In this document: positions 45,357-54,637 of the stretch, piece after piece | How the letters are laid out: each line of letters begins with the position of its first letter | Position numbering within the stretch: the stretch's first letter is position 1 | From: Bacteroidota bacterium | Lineage (GTDB): Bacteria; Bacteroidota; Ignavibacteria; UBA10030; UBA6906 | Reading direction: 5' to 3' | Assembly (NCBI GenBank): GCA_030835135.1 | Contig: JAUQWO010000052.1 | Coordinates: forward strand, 37,922 to 101,921 | DNA length: 64,000 nt | Made by a program: the position numbers and the translations under genes | Notes under the pieces: model-generated | Databases searched by the model: none | Told to the model about the DNA's origin: nothing | The model's input: only the letters and a program-made list of their open reading frames with translations

Positions 45357-45896
45357 TCATTCCCGGTCATACCGGATGATCGAGAAGATGTCGAGATCCC
45401 CCAGTCGCTCACGTCCGCGCAGAAAGTCGAGCTCGATCAGGAACGACACGCCGACGATCACGCCACCCAACCGTTCGATCAGCCTGCAGGTTGCCGCGGC
45501 GGTCCCTCCCGTGGCCAGCAGATCGTCATGGACCACCACCCGCTCCCCCTTCTGGATCGCATCCGTATGTATCTCGAGGGCATCCACCCCGTATTCGAGT
45601 TGATACTCCTCGCGCAGGGTCTGTGCGGGCAGTTTCCCGGGCTTGCGGACGGGAACGAAACCCGCATGGAGGCGTGATGCCATCACGGCCCCGAGGATAT
45701 AGCCGCGGGACTCGACACACACGACCTTCTCGATGCGTTCGTTCTGGTAGCGCTGCACGAGGATATCGGCGGCACGTGCGAACGCATCCTTGTCCTTGAG
45801 GAGCGTGGTGATGTCGCGGAACATGATCCCGGGCTTCGGGAAACCCGGGATGGTCCGGATCGTCCGGGCCAGATCGTCTGCGGGCCGTGTCACCAT
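45357..45896 (-). CDS. apt: Adenine phosphoribosyltransferase
   Basis: 179 residues from ATG 45896 (GAGG seven bases upstream; seven-base overlap with the upstream stop; GTG 45893 is an alternative). It salvages adenine to AMP with PRPP. Motifs: TIPGFPKPGIMFRDITTLL, the PRPP loop VVVHDDLLATGGTA, and VESRGYILGAVMA. Convergent with 44754-45284. Confidence 0.95.
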   Translation of the reverse strand: MVTRPADDLARTIRTIPGFPKPGIMFRDITTLLKDKDAFARAADILVQRYQNERIEKVVCVESRGYILGAVMASRLHAGFVPVRKPGKLPAQTLREEYQLEYGVDALEIHTDAIQKGERVVVHDDLLATGGTAAATCRLIERLGGVIVGVSFLIELDFLRGRERLGDLDIFSIIRYDRE

Positions 45897-46672
45897 TCCG
45901 GGACCTCGTTGTTGATCAGGGCACGTGCTCCCTTGCGGCACTCGGTGGTCATGCGCGCCGCGGCATACACGTTGATGGTAAAATCGATCGTATCCGACCC
46001 GTTCATGCCGTTGAGCTTGCTGAGCAGGTCCTTCGCCATGCTCATCGCGACACTGCTGCTCTTCTCGACCAATTCCGCGACCAGCGCTGTCCCCTTCTTC
46101 TCGAGCTGATCATCCGGCACGGCCGCGGTGATCAGGGCCATCTCCTGTGCATCGGTTGCGGTGACGGTATGACCCCGCAGGATGAGTTCGCGGGCGCGGC
46201 CCTCTCCCACGCGTCGCACGAGGTACGGTGCGATGAGGGCGGGGACCATGCCGGTCCGCACTTCCGATACGGCGAACTTCGCGCGGTCGCGCGACGCCAG
46301 CACGAAGTCGCAGACGGTTGCCAGCCCGCACCCGGCGCCGAGCGCAGGTCCGTGGACGAGCGCGCAGACCGGTTTGCGGATCTCATAGATCGTCCGGAGC
46401 AGCGTGGCGAAACGGAGAGAGTCCGCGCGGTTCTGCTCGAGATCGGCCGCGCTCATGCGTTCCTGGTGTGCGGGATCGATGCCCGAGCAGAAGGCCGGGC
46501 CGGCACCGGCGAGCACAACGACCTTCACGCCGGGATCGCGCGCAGCGGTGATGAACGCGGTGGTCAATTCGCTGACCGTGGTATCGTCAAGCGTGTTGCT
46601 CTCGGAGGGACGGTTGAGCGTGATGCGGGCGACACGTTCGCCGGCGGCATATCGGATCGCATGGAAGTCCAT
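45890..46672 (-). CDS. Enoyl-CoA hydratase/isomerase family protein, leaderless
   Basis: 260 residues. Crotonase fold: ITLNRPSESNTLDD, AGAGPAFCSGID and the oxyanion-hole stretch ALVHGPALGAGCGLATVCDF. The segment SEVRTGMVPALIAPYLVRRVGEG resembles methylglutaconyl-CoA hydratases of leucine breakdown, but its second Glu of typical hydratases is replaced here (M-V), so the exact reaction is open. ATG 46672 has no ribosome binding site and the promoter -10 box lies only five bases upstream. It overlaps apt. Confidence 0.85.
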   Translation of the reverse strand: MDFHAIRYAAGERVARITLNRPSESNTLDDTTVSELTTAFITAARDPGVKVVVLAGAGPAFCSGIDPAHQERMSAADLEQNRADSLRFATLLRTIYEIRKPVCALVHGPALGAGCGLATVCDFVLASRDRAKFAVSEVRTGMVPALIAPYLVRRVGEGRARELILRGHTVTATDAQEMALITAAVPDDQLEKKGTALVAELVEKSSSVAMSMAKDLLSKLNGMNGSDTIDFTINVYAAARMTTECRKGARALINNEVPEW

Positions 46673-46677
46673 GCACG

Positions 46678-46706
46678 AACATAGCGAGAATATCGTGTAA
46701 AAACAA
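46678..46706 (-). promoter_or_regulatory. Sigma70-type promoter, leaderless start
   Basis: On the minus strand: TTGTTT (46706-46701), 17 bp, TATGTT (46683-46678). Five bases separate the -10 box from ATG 46672. Confidence 0.55.
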
Positions 46707-46728
46707 GGATGGAACGCGACGAACCCCT

Positions 46729-46770
46729 GAAAAGAGGGGCGGCATCCGGACCCACCATCCGGATGCCGCC
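46729..46770 (-). terminator. Rho-independent terminator of lrp-glnA
   Basis: A perfect 13 bp stem (46770-46758 with 46750-46738), followed on the minus strand by CCTCTTTTC. It lies 34 bases after the glnA stop. Confidence 0.85.
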
Positions 46771-46803
46771 GGGGAACAGTGCAGCTGACGCAGAGCCGTG
46801 CGG

Positions 46804-48237
46804 CTAGACGTCGTAGTAGAGTCCGAACTCGTACGGATGCGGACGAAGGGCCATCGGCTTCACTTCCTTGTCCATCTTGTACGAGATCCAGGCCTGGATC
46901 GTGTCCTCGGTGAAGACATCGCCGCGCAGCAGGAACTCATGATCGCGCTCCAGTGCGTGCAGTGCTTCCTCCAGCGAACCCGGGGTCGAGGGCACGTTCT
47001 TGAGTTCTTCCGGTGCGAGGTCGTAGATGTCCTTGTCCAGCGGCTGTCCGGGATCGATCTTGTTCATGATGCCGTCCAGACCCGCCAGCAGCAGCGCCGA
47101 GAACGCGAGGTACGGGTTGCATGCCGGATCCGGGCACCGGAATTCCAGGCGCTTCGCTTTCGGGCTCTTGGAGTACATCGGGATACGGATCGATGCACTG
47201 CGGTTGCGCTGGGAGTAGGCCAGGTTCACCGGGGCTTCAAAACCGGGGACCAGACGTTTGTAGGAATTCGTCGTGGGATTGGTGATCGCGCACAGCGCTG
47301 GCGCGTGCTTCAGCAGACCGCCGATGTAGTGCAGCGCCATCTCGCTCAGGTTGGCATAGCCGTTCCCGTAGAACAGCGGCTTGCCGCCCTTCCAGAGGCT
47401 CTGATGGACGTGCATACCGGACCCGTTGTCGCCGAAGAGCGGCTTGGGCATGAAGGTGACGGTGTGGCCGTTCTGCGCCGCGGTGTTCTTGATGACATAC
47501 TTGAAGAGCAGCATGGCATCGGCGCTCGCGAGCAGCGGGGCGAACTTCAGATCGATCTCCGACTGTCCGGCCGTCGCAACCTCGTGGTGCTGTGCTTCGA
47601 CCGGCAGACCCACCGCCATGAGATTCTTCGTCATCTCGTTGCGGAGATCCTGGAAATGATCGGTCGGTGCCACCGGGAAGTATCCTTCCTTGTAGCGCGG
47701 CTTGTACGCCAGGTTCGGCATCTCTTCGCGGCCGGAATTCCATCGGCCTTCGATCGAATCGATGTAATGATAGGAGCAGTGCTCGTTGGTGTCGAACCGC
47801 ACATCATCGAAGATGAAGAACTCGGCCTCGGCACCGAAGAAGGCGGTGTCCGCGATGCCGGTCGACTTCAGGAACGCTTCCGCCTTCTGCGCGATGTTGC
47901 GCGGGCAGCGCTCGTACTTTTCCTTCGTCAGGGGGTCGAAGACATCGCAGACGAGGCTGACGGTCTTCTCCTTGATGAAGAGGTCCACGAACGCCGTGGC
48001 CGGATCAGGGATGAGCAGCATGTCGCTTTCGTTGATGGCCTTCCAGCCGCGGATCGATGAACCATCGAAGCCGAAGCCATCCTCGAAGCTCGACTCTTCG
48101 AGCTGCTGGATCGGGACCGACAGGTGCTGCCACTGTCCGGGCAGATCCATGAACTTCAGGTCGATCATCGTGGCGCCGCTGTCTTTGATCAGCTTGAAGA
48201 CATTGCCGACCGCGCCTGACGCGTCTGCTGTTGCCAT
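46804..48237 (-). CDS. glnA: Type I glutamine synthetase
   Basis: 477 residues from ATG 48237 (GAGGA upstream). It makes glutamine from glutamate, ammonia and ATP. Motifs: [51 protein letters not shown]. The DIYDLAPEE segment keeps the Tyr that is adenylylated in E. coli (LYDLPPEE), so control by GlnE is possible. It is cotranscribed with the Lrp-type regulator five bases upstream. Confidence 0.97.
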   Translation of the reverse strand: MATADASGAVGNVFKLIKDSGATMIDLKFMDLPGQWQHLSVPIQQLEESSFEDGFGFDGSSIRGWKAINESDMLLIPDPATAFVDLFIKEKTVSLVCDVFDPLTKEKYERCPRNIAQKAEAFLKSTGIADTAFFGAEAEFFIFDDVRFDTNEHCSYHYIDSIEGRWNSGREEMPNLAYKPRYKEGYFPVAPTDHFQDLRNEMTKNLMAVGLPVEAQHHEVATAGQSEIDLKFAPLLASADAMLLFKYVIKNTAAQNGHTVTFMPKPLFGDNGSGMHVHQSLWKGGKPLFYGNGYANLSEMALHYIGGLLKHAPALCAITNPTTNSYKRLVPGFEAPVNLAYSQRNRSASIRIPMYSKSPKAKRLEFRCPDPACNPYLAFSALLLAGLDGIMNKIDPGQPLDKDIYDLAPEELKNVPSTPGSLEEALHALERDHEFLLRGDVFTEDTIQAWISYKMDKEVKPMALRPHPYEFGLYYDV

Positions 48238-48242
48238 AGGGC

Positions 48243-48719
48243 TTATCCTCGTGATGTAGTTGATGGTGAAAGAAAGAACTTTATCCGTGATGTCTCTTTT
48301 GCGGTGGAGAGCACGAGCTGGGTGCGTGTGTGGACGACGCCGGACCATGCCTGGATCTTCGCGAGGAGTTTTTCCAGCGACGCCGTGTTGCACGTGCGCA
48401 CTTTCAGCAGATGGGTGCCGTCGCCCGTGATCGCGTGACACTCCATGATCTCGTCGAGACCGTGCGCATGGTCCAGGAATGCGGCATAATGCCGGGAGGA
48501 ATCCACGGTCACGACGATGAATGCCGTGATGTCGTTCCCCATCCGTTTGTGGTCCACACGGGCATGGTAGCCGGTGATCACGTTGGCTTCTTCGAGTTTC
48601 CGGAGGCGCTCGCTCACGGACGGCAGGGAGAGCCCGACGGATTCCGCCAGGTCGTTCCTCCGCGTCCGGCCCGCCCGCTGAAGGATATCCAGGATCTTCA
48701 GATCGATGTCATCGAGCAT
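48243..48719 (-). CDS. Lrp/AsnC-family transcriptional regulator
   Basis: 158 residues from ATG 48719 (GAGG six bases upstream). The promoter TSS near 48764 argues against ATG 48758; ATG 48731 remains possible. N-terminal HTH ([39 protein letters not shown]), C-terminal RAM sensor domain ([32 protein letters not shown]). It probably senses an amino acid, perhaps glutamine, and controls its own operon with glnA. Confidence 0.93.
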   Translation of the reverse strand: MLDDIDLKILDILQRAGRTRRNDLAESVGLSLPSVSERLRKLEEANVITGYHARVDHKRMGNDITAFIVVTVDSSRHYAAFLDHAHGLDEIMECHAITGDGTHLLKVRTCNTASLEKLLAKIQAWSGVVHTRTQLVLSTAKETSRIKFFLSPSTTSRG

Positions 48720-48770
48720 GCATTGCCTCATCGCCTTAGTTTCTAAAGTCATCAACAATGGACACTTAAG

Positions 48771-48799
48771 AATATAAGGCGTCTGCGGGGGAATGTCAA
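48771..48799 (-). promoter_or_regulatory. Consensus sigma70 promoter of lrp-glnA
   Basis: Perfect elements on the minus strand: TTGACA (48799-48794), 17 bp, TATATT (48776-48771). Start point near 48764. Confidence 0.85.
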
Positions 48800-48806
48800 G
48801 GGGGTT

Positions 48807-48823
48807 GCCTAAAAAAGTTAGGC
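48807..48823 (-). terminator. Small hairpin after rpe, weak terminator candidate
   Basis: GCCTAA and TTAGGC with a five-base loop, 26 bases after the rpe stop and directly upstream of the lrp promoter. The T residues are in the loop, not after the stem. Confidence 0.3.
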
Positions 48824-48848
48824 GAAGAGGAGAAATGACCTCACTTCG

Positions 48849-49535
48849 TCAGGCCTGGACGGCCCCGGGAGGGAGACGGTCCGGAGCGGCACTGGCGCGC
48901 AGGGTGCGCACGGCCTCAGCCCGGGAAGGTGCGGTGAGGATGTAGTTGCCCGCAACGAGGACGGTCGCACCGGCACCGACCACCGCGCGGGATGTCACGG
49001 CATCGATCCCGCCATCAACCTGGACCGCGGCTGCCGATCCCGCCGCGCGGAGCATGGACGCCACGCGGCGCACCCGCCCGACAGAGCCGGGAATGAATGA
49101 CTGTCCACCGAATCCGGGGTTGACGGACATGATCAGCACGAGGTCCACGTCCCCCACCACCTCGTCAATGAGTGCGAGCGGCGAGGCCGGATTCACGCTC
49201 ACGCCGGCACGCGCACCGCTCTCGCGAATGTGATGGAGCGTCCGGTGCAGATGCCGGCACGCTTCTGCGTGTACCGTGATCGAATCAGCCCCGGCAGTCC
49301 GGTACGCTTCGATCCACCGGTCAGGATCCTCGATCATCAGGTGCACGTCGAGGGGCAACGTGGTTATGGCACGCAGCGACCGCACGACCGGCGGGCCGAA
49401 CGTCAGGTTCGGCACGAAATGTCCGTCCATCACATCGCAATGGATCCAATCTGCCCCCGCGGCCTCAAGAGAATGCACCTCTTCTTCGAGGCGCGCGAAG
49501 TTCGCGGTAAGGATCGAGGGTGCAATGACGATCAT
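48849..49535 (-). CDS. rpe: Ribulose-phosphate 3-epimerase
   Basis: 228 residues. TIM barrel with IAPSILTANFARLEEEV, DWIHCDVMDGHFVPNLTFGP, LDVHLMIEDPDRW, SVNPGFGGQSFIPGS and QVDGGID. It interconverts ribulose 5-phosphate and xylulose 5-phosphate in the pentose phosphate pathway. Eight bases after the PASTA gene. Confidence 0.96.
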   Translation of the reverse strand: MIVIAPSILTANFARLEEEVHSLEAAGADWIHCDVMDGHFVPNLTFGPPVVRSLRAITTLPLDVHLMIEDPDRWIEAYRTAGADSITVHAEACRHLHRTLHHIRESGARAGVSVNPASPLALIDEVVGDVDLVLIMSVNPGFGGQSFIPGSVGRVRRVASMLRAAGSAAAVQVDGGIDAVTSRAVVGAGATVLVAGNYILTAPSRAEAVRTLRASAAPDRLPPGAVQA

Positions 49536-49543
49536 GTGCGCGT

Positions 49544-50335
49544 TCAGTTCGTGGGGGGCATGAATTCTTCGGTCGGCCGACCGGCCTTCACCACGAACAG
49601 GTCGACGCCCTGTCCGGGGGCCGGCACTTCCCCCGGCCGCGGGAATTGATCCACGATCGTGTTGGGGACCAGATCGAAACTGGCCTGATACGATATCGTC
49701 CCCACCTTCAAATGCGCTTCCTCGATCATCTTCGTTGCTTCGCCGAGGGTCTTGCCGATCACAAGAGGCACGCGTACGTCGCCGGCGCTCCGCCCCTGGC
49801 TCACCGATATGCTCACCGAGGTCCCACGGGCAACACGCGCATCGGGTGCAATGGACTGGGCAATGATCGTGTTCTCCGGGAAGGTGTCGGACGTGTCATA
49901 GCCGATCCCCCCGAGTTTGAGTCCGAACCGCTCGAGCGCGAACCGGGCATCACGCAGCGATCGCCCGCGCAGCGAAGGGACAACCACCTGGATCTCCCCC
50001 CCGCTCAGTGTCAGATACACTCGGCGACCTTCCTTGACGATGGCGTTCCCCATCGGGTTCTGCTGGACCACGACACCCGGCGGGTACGTGGGGTCCGGCC
50101 TCGTCTCCGCATCCACGACGCGGAGGCCCGACTGCTCGATCACCATGAGCGCCGAATCTTTGGACATGCCCACGACGGACGGTACGGCGACACGACCGGC
50201 GTGATTCACGTACAGGGGTAACACGATGTAATTCACGACGATGAAAACGGCAACGAGAATGCCCGCGACGACGAGAAAGGTCTTCCGGGGCGGCGAGAGG
50301 GCCCATTCTTTCAGAGATGCGAGGGTAGGTGTCAT
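49544..50335 (-). CDS. Membrane-anchored protein with three PASTA domains, no kinase
   Basis: 263 residues from ATG 50335. A short cytoplasmic start, one membrane helix (TFLVVAGILVAVFIVVNYIVL), then three PASTA domains (VAVPSVVGMSKDSALMVIEQ; VVVPSLRGRSLRDARFALE; VRVPLVIGKTLGEATKMIEE). PASTA domains usually bind muropeptides and end Ser/Thr kinases or PBPs; here they stand alone. It shares a transcript with rpe. The leader is about five bases long. Confidence 0.9.
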   Translation of the reverse strand: MTPTLASLKEWALSPPRKTFLVVAGILVAVFIVVNYIVLPLYVNHAGRVAVPSVVGMSKDSALMVIEQSGLRVVDAETRPDPTYPPGVVVQQNPMGNAIVKEGRRVYLTLSGGEIQVVVPSLRGRSLRDARFALERFGLKLGGIGYDTSDTFPENTIIAQSIAPDARVARGTSVSISVSQGRSAGDVRVPLVIGKTLGEATKMIEEAHLKVGTISYQASFDLVPNTIVDQFPRPGEVPAPGQGVDLFVVKAGRPTEEFMPPTN

Positions 50336-50346
50336 GGTCGTATCTG

Positions 50347-50375
50347 AATATAGTGAACCGGCGGCAGACCCACAA
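50347..50375 (-). promoter_or_regulatory. Sigma70-type promoter of the PASTA-rpe operon
   Basis: On the minus strand: TTGTGG (50375-50370), 17 bp, TATATT (50352-50347). Eleven bases separate the -10 box from ATG 50335; no ribosome binding site is seen in them. Confidence 0.6.
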
Positions 50376-50468
50376 GCGAACGCTTCCGGGCAGCGCGGGC
50401 ACGAGTGGCACGTTTCATGAAACTTCCCTTCCCCCCGGAGCGTTGTATGGCATATACACCGGAGATAC

Positions 50469-51704
50469 ATGCCAATTCGTCTCGTCATAGCTGCGATCCT
50501 GATCCCCCTGCAGATCTTTCTTTTGCGCCGGTTCTGGAATTGGGCAAGCTCCCGTTCCGGGGCTCTGCGCCATGTCCGTATCCCCGGTCTCGGGGTGTTC
50601 GTCGTGTTCAACGCTGCGCTGCTGGTCGTCACCTATTTCGGGTTCCGCAGCGTGAATGTCTCCGGCGGCGTGGTCCATTGGGCAGTCTATCCGTTCCTCC
50701 TCTGGCACTTCTCCACGTTCATCATCGCGCTCCCCCTCCTCGCGGCATTACTGCTGAAGCTTCCCTTGAAGGGGGCATGGGCAGGGGTCAAGCGGATCCC
50801 ACAGTTACGGCAGCGGGCTCATGCGATATCGAGCAACCCTGCGGTCCAGCGGTTCGATGCGGGACGACGGACATTCCTCCGCCGTGGCGTGTACGGACTG
50901 ACCGCCGCTTCGTTCGGGGGGACGGCCTATGGCATGATCGTCGGACGTTCTGACTATCAGGTGGCCGAGAAGATCATCCATATCCCCGGACTTCCTGCGG
51001 CGTTCTCCGGGTACTCCATCGGACTCGTGACGGATATCCATTCCAGTCTGTACATGACCGAGCCGGAAATGAAGGAATACGCGAAGCTCCTCAACGGCAT
51101 GGGAACGGACATGATCCTGGTCGGAGGCGATCTCGTAAACGGTATGCCCGAGGAGATCGATCCTTTCGCGGAGGCCTTCAGCGGATTGCGTGCTCCCGAC
51201 GGGGTGTACGGTGTCCTGGGAAACCATGACTTCTACACGCGGGAGCCGGACCGTATCAGCCGCACCGCGACTGAAGCTGGGGTACGGATCCTCCGTGACG
51301 AATCGCTCATTCTCCGGAGGGGTTCGGCGCACATCACGTTGCTCGGTGTCGATGATGCGGGTACGGCAGCGCAGACCGTTCGGAAGATCCGGCATGCCGC
51401 GGAGGGCACGCCGTCCCACAGCACACGGATCCTTCTCTGCCACCGCCCGTATTTCTTCCGTCAGGCAGCCGCGGAGGGCGTCGACCTGATGCTTTCGGGT
51501 CATACGCATGGAGGCCAGGTCGTCCTCGGCGAGATCGCAGGCATTGCGTTCACTCCTGCCGCAATGGCATCCCCGTATCTGGCCGGGCTCTACAACGAGG
51601 GGGCCGCCCAGATGTACGTTTCCCGTGGCATCGGCACGGTTGGTGTCCCTGTCCGCGTCAACTGTCCGCCCGAACTCACCCGCCTCGTTCTGAAACCGGC
51701 CTGA
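50469..51704 (+). CDS. Membrane metallophosphoesterase (YkuE-like)
   Basis: 411 residues, GGAG before ATG 50469. N-terminal membrane helices (about 1-100), a Tat-like RRTFLRRGVYGLTAASFGG segment near residue 135, then the calcineurin-like domain with metal ligands LVTDIHSS, VGGDLVNG, LGNHDFYT, CHRPYF and LSGHTHGGQ. Relatives (YkuE, YaeI) hydrolyse phosphoester bonds of lipids or nucleotides at the membrane. The substrate is unknown. Divergent from the PASTA gene. Confidence 0.88.
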   Translation: MPIRLVIAAILIPLQIFLLRRFWNWASSRSGALRHVRIPGLGVFVVFNAALLVVTYFGFRSVNVSGGVVHWAVYPFLLWHFSTFIIALPLLAALLLKLPLKGAWAGVKRIPQLRQRAHAISSNPAVQRFDAGRRTFLRRGVYGLTAASFGGTAYGMIVGRSDYQVAEKIIHIPGLPAAFSGYSIGLVTDIHSSLYMTEPEMKEYAKLLNGMGTDMILVGGDLVNGMPEEIDPFAEAFSGLRAPDGVYGVLGNHDFYTREPDRISRTATEAGVRILRDESLILRRGSAHITLLGVDDAGTAAQTVRKIRHAAEGTPSHSTRILLCHRPYFFRQAAAEGVDLMLSGHTHGGQVVLGEIAGIAFTPAAMASPYLAGLYNEGAAQMYVSRGIGTVGVPVRVNCPPELTRLVLKPA

Positions 51705-51718
51705 ACCCCCTGTTTTTC

Positions 51719-51747
51719 TTGCGTCTCGCGTGTTCTTTTGGTATATT
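51719..51747 (+). promoter_or_regulatory. Sigma70-type promoter of cdd-tdk
   Basis: TTGCGT (51719-51724), 17 bp, TATATT (51742-51747). Leader of about 20 bases containing GGAG. Confidence 0.65.
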
Positions 51748-51773
51748 CCTTGAAGCTTCCAACGTGGAGTGCA

Positions 51774-52187
51774 ATGGATCACAAAACCCTGGTATCCCAT
51801 GCGCGGGCGGCGAAGCGATTCTCGCATTCCCCGTATTCCCGTTTCCGGGTCGGTGCTGCAGTTCTGACAGCGAGTGGAAAGATCTACACCGGCTGCAATA
51901 TCGAGAACAGTTCCTACGGCCTGACCGTCTGCGCCGAACGTACGGCCCTGTTCAAAGCCGTTTCCGAGGGCGAGACCTCCTTCACCGCCATCGCGATCGC
52001 TTCCGATGAAACGACTGCAACACCGCCCTGTGGTGCCTGCCGGCAGGTGATCATGGATCTTGCGGGCGATATCGACGTGATCCTGACAACCAGGAACGGC
52101 AAGTACACGACATTGAAGACCACGGCGCTGCTCCCCTACCCCTTCGGGGGAAAGAACCTCAAGAATCTCCGACGCACACGACGATGA
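51774..52187 (+). CDS. cdd: Cytidine deaminase
   Basis: 137 residues from ATG 51774 (GTGGAG upstream). Zinc and catalytic motifs [12 protein letters not shown] (Cys, Glu) and [10 protein letters not shown] (two Cys). [10 protein letters not shown] and [10 protein letters not shown] bind the substrate. Deaminates cytidine and deoxycytidine in pyrimidine salvage. Overlaps tdk by ATGA. Confidence 0.96.
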   Translation: MDHKTLVSHARAAKRFSHSPYSRFRVGAAVLTASGKIYTGCNIENSSYGLTVCAERTALFKAVSEGETSFTAIAIASDETTATPPCGACRQVIMDLAGDIDVILTTRNGKYTTLKTTALLPYPFGGKNLKNLRRTRR

Positions 52188-52765
52188 CCATCCCCACGAT
52201 TCATGATTCCCCCCGCACCACCGGCTGGATCGAGGTGATCGCGGGTTGTATGTTCAGTGGCAAGACCGAAGAGTTGATCAGACGCCTGCGGCGCGCCCAG
52301 ATCGCGCGGCAACAGGTGGCGATCTTCAAACCCGAGATCGATACCCGGTACAGCAATGACCATATCGTTTCGCACAGCGACGCGAAATTCCCCTCCACAA
52401 TGGTGGCGCGCGCTTCGGAGATCCTCCCTCTGGCGAAGGATGCGCACGTTGTCGGGATCGATGAAGCGCAGTTCTTCGACATGACCCTGCTGGATGTGGT
52501 GGAACAGCTCGCCAACGACGGGAAGCGCGTGATCATCGCGGGCCTGGACCAGGACTACCGGGGGAAGCCGTTCGAACCGATCCCCCAGTTGCTGGCTGTG
52601 GCCGAGTACATCACGAAGACCCTGGCGATCTGTGTGGTGTGCGGCAACCCTGCGGACCGCACCCAGCGGATCACGCTCGCGAGCGAGCGCGTCCTCGTCG
52701 GTGCGAAGGATGCGTATGAAGCCCGGTGCCGTCGCTGCTTCCAGCCACCGCCGCCAGGCGCCTGA
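52184..52765 (+). CDS. tdk: Thymidine kinase (type II)
   Basis: 193 residues. P-loop [15 protein letters not shown], lid region RIDEAQFF-like [11 protein letters not shown], and the four-cysteine zinc site CVVCGNPA plus CRRCF. Phosphorylates thymidine to dTMP. Coupled to cdd. Confidence 0.96.
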   Translation: MTIPTIHDSPRTTGWIEVIAGCMFSGKTEELIRRLRRAQIARQQVAIFKPEIDTRYSNDHIVSHSDAKFPSTMVARASEILPLAKDAHVVGIDEAQFFDMTLLDVVEQLANDGKRVIIAGLDQDYRGKPFEPIPQLLAVAEYITKTLAICVVCGNPADRTQRITLASERVLVGAKDAYEARCRRCFQPPPPGA

Positions 52766-52797
52766 CGGCGTCCGCGCCACGGTTGAGTCCCTCCTCC

Positions 52798-53598
52798 ATG
52801 AGCACCTCCGGGCATATCGACCAGGCTGCAGCGTTCCTCCGGGAACGCGTGCCGGCACCTCCTGACCTCGCGATCGTGCTGGGATCGGGTCTCGGCGGAT
52901 TTGCCGACGCCCTTCAGGATCCGGTCACAGTGAAGTCTCATGACATTCCCCACTACCCCCGGTCAACGGTCGAGGGACACAAGGGGGAGTTGGTCTTCGG
53001 AACACTGGGTACAAAACGTATCCTCGCAGTTCGGGGCCGCGTGCACTACTACGAGTCGGGGTCACTGGATACCGTTCTGTTTCCTGTACGCATCCTTGCC
53101 GCGCTCGGGACGAGGACACTCGTCATCACGAATGCCGCCGGTGGGGTCAACCGGACATTCGTTCCCGGTGATCTGATGGTCCTTTCCGATCAGCTCAACC
53201 TGACGGGCATGGGTCTCCCCGCAACGGCTCCGAAAGAGCGGGGCACCGCGGACTACTACGATCCCGTGCTCCGGAAGCTTGCCCTTTCGACGGCGGAACG
53301 CCTCGGGTTGCGTGTGGTCGCCGGATCGTACGCCGGCGTGAAAGGCCCGTCCTATGAAACAACCGCCGAAGTGGAAATGGTACACCGGCTGGGGGGCGAT
53401 GCGGTTGGAATGTCGACGGTCATGGAGACGGCGATGGCCGTGGCCCTCGGCATGTCCGTGCTGGGGATATCCTGCATCACAAACAAAGCGACCGGAACGA
53501 GTCCGGCCAAACTCGACCACGCAGAGGTCACCGAAGTCGCAAACCGCGTGAAAGAGCATTTCTCCCTCCTGCTCCGGGAGATCATCCTCAGCATCTGA
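52798..53598 (+). CDS. Purine nucleoside phosphorylase
   Basis: 266 residues from ATG 52798. Trimeric PNP family: LAIVLGSGLGGFA, VRGRVHYYESG, VITNAAGGVN, YAGVKGPSYETTAEVEM and GISCITNKATG (Asn at the base-binding site, as in guanine/hypoxanthine-specific enzymes). It splits inosine and guanosine into base and ribose 1-phosphate. Third gene of the cdd-tdk group, 32 bases after tdk. Confidence 0.95.
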   Translation: MSTSGHIDQAAAFLRERVPAPPDLAIVLGSGLGGFADALQDPVTVKSHDIPHYPRSTVEGHKGELVFGTLGTKRILAVRGRVHYYESGSLDTVLFPVRILAALGTRTLVITNAAGGVNRTFVPGDLMVLSDQLNLTGMGLPATAPKERGTADYYDPVLRKLALSTAERLGLRVVAGSYAGVKGPSYETTAEVEMVHRLGGDAVGMSTVMETAMAVALGMSVLGISCITNKATGTSPAKLDHAEVTEVANRVKEHFSLLLREIILSI

Positions 53599-53728
53599 CG
53601 GTCGTTCTCCCCTCTTCCTCCTTTGTCGTGCGCGCCTTCACACCCCTGGCGTATAGCCCCTATTCACTTTGAAGAGGGCCAGCTAACCAATTACCCCACC
53701 GCGTCTTACACCGACGAACGCAAGCGAT

Positions 53729-54637
53729 TCAGAGGTCTACGAGCCGATCGATCCCGATCGAGATAAAGAACGCCGGGATATAGACAAGAGAGGCAAGGAA
53801 GACTTTGCGGGCATGCACGTCACTGATCTCCCGCTGGAAACGGAGAGCGGGGACCACGAAAGCGAGCCACGCAACGATCACCAGCAGAAGGAAGAGGGGT
53901 CCGGCCATCCCCATGATGTACGGGAGCACGGACGCAGGGAGGAGTGCCCAGACATATACCATGATGATCCGGGCGGTCACCCCTCCGCTTGGGTCAATGG
54001 ATGGCAGGAGGCGATACCCTCCCGCTTCGTAGTCCCTGCGGTACATCCAGCCAAGGGCCAGGAAGTGGGGCATCTGCCAGAGGAAGACCACAAGGAACAG
54101 CACATAGGCGTGAGGGGCAAATGCCCCGGTGATCGCGGTCCATCCGATCACCGGAGGGATCGCCCCTGGCAACCCGCCCACGGCGGTCGCAAAATGCGAT
54201 ATCCGTTTCATCGGGGTGTAGACCAGGACGTAGCTTACCACCGTGAGGGCCGCAAGCGAGGTAGCGAGCACGGTCGTCCACGCGAGAAGGAACACGCCGA
54301 GCGCAACGAGGAGGCATCCGAAGATCAGGGCATTCCGAGGAGGGATGACACCGGCAGGCAGCGGCCGTTTGAGCGTCCGCGGCATGAGGGCATCATACGA
54401 GCGTTCACGGTACTGGTTCAGGGCGACGGCCCCACTACCGACGAGAAACGTACCGGATGCGACGAGAGCGAGGTGCACGGGGAGTGAAGGCCCTCCGGGC
54501 GCGAGCAGCGCTCCAGCGAGCGCGGTGCTCACCGACATGAGGGTCAGACCGGGTTTGCCGAGGGACACATATGCCGCGAGGGGCGAGTGCAGTGTTCTTC
54601 CCGTTCCCTCCTCCGCCTTCCCTTCGGGAGAGGTCAT
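53729..54637 (-). CDS. ctaB: Protoheme IX farnesyltransferase (heme O synthase)
   Basis: 302 residues; its ATG overlaps the previous stop by one base (TGATG). UbiA-type prenyltransferase with Asp-rich motif NQYRERSYDALMPRTLKRPL and second motif YRRDYEAGGYRLL, and about nine membrane helices. It makes heme O for the oxidase encoded upstream. Last gene of the respiratory cluster. Confidence 0.95.
   Translation of the reverse strand: MTSPEGKAEEGTGRTLHSPLAAYVSLGKPGLTLMSVSTALAGALLAPGGPSLPVHLALVASGTFLVGSGAVALNQYRERSYDALMPRTLKRPLPAGVIPPRNALIFGCLLVALGVFLLAWTTVLATSLAALTVVSYVLVYTPMKRISHFATAVGGLPGAIPPVIGWTAITGAFAPHAYVLFLVVFLWQMPHFLALGWMYRRDYEAGGYRLLPSIDPSGGVTARIIMVYVWALLPASVLPYIMGMAGPLFLLLVIVAWLAFVVPALRFQREISDVHARKVFLASLVYIPAFFISIGIDRLVDL

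Noticed and set aside
53641..53712. tRNA-like stretch on the minus strand (GGGGTAATTGGTTAGCTGG, then a CTTCAAA loop)
   Set aside because: The D-arm resemblance is real, but the anticodon stem does not pair and there is no T-arm (no GTTCGA). It may be a tRNA remnant. A covariance-model search would settle it.
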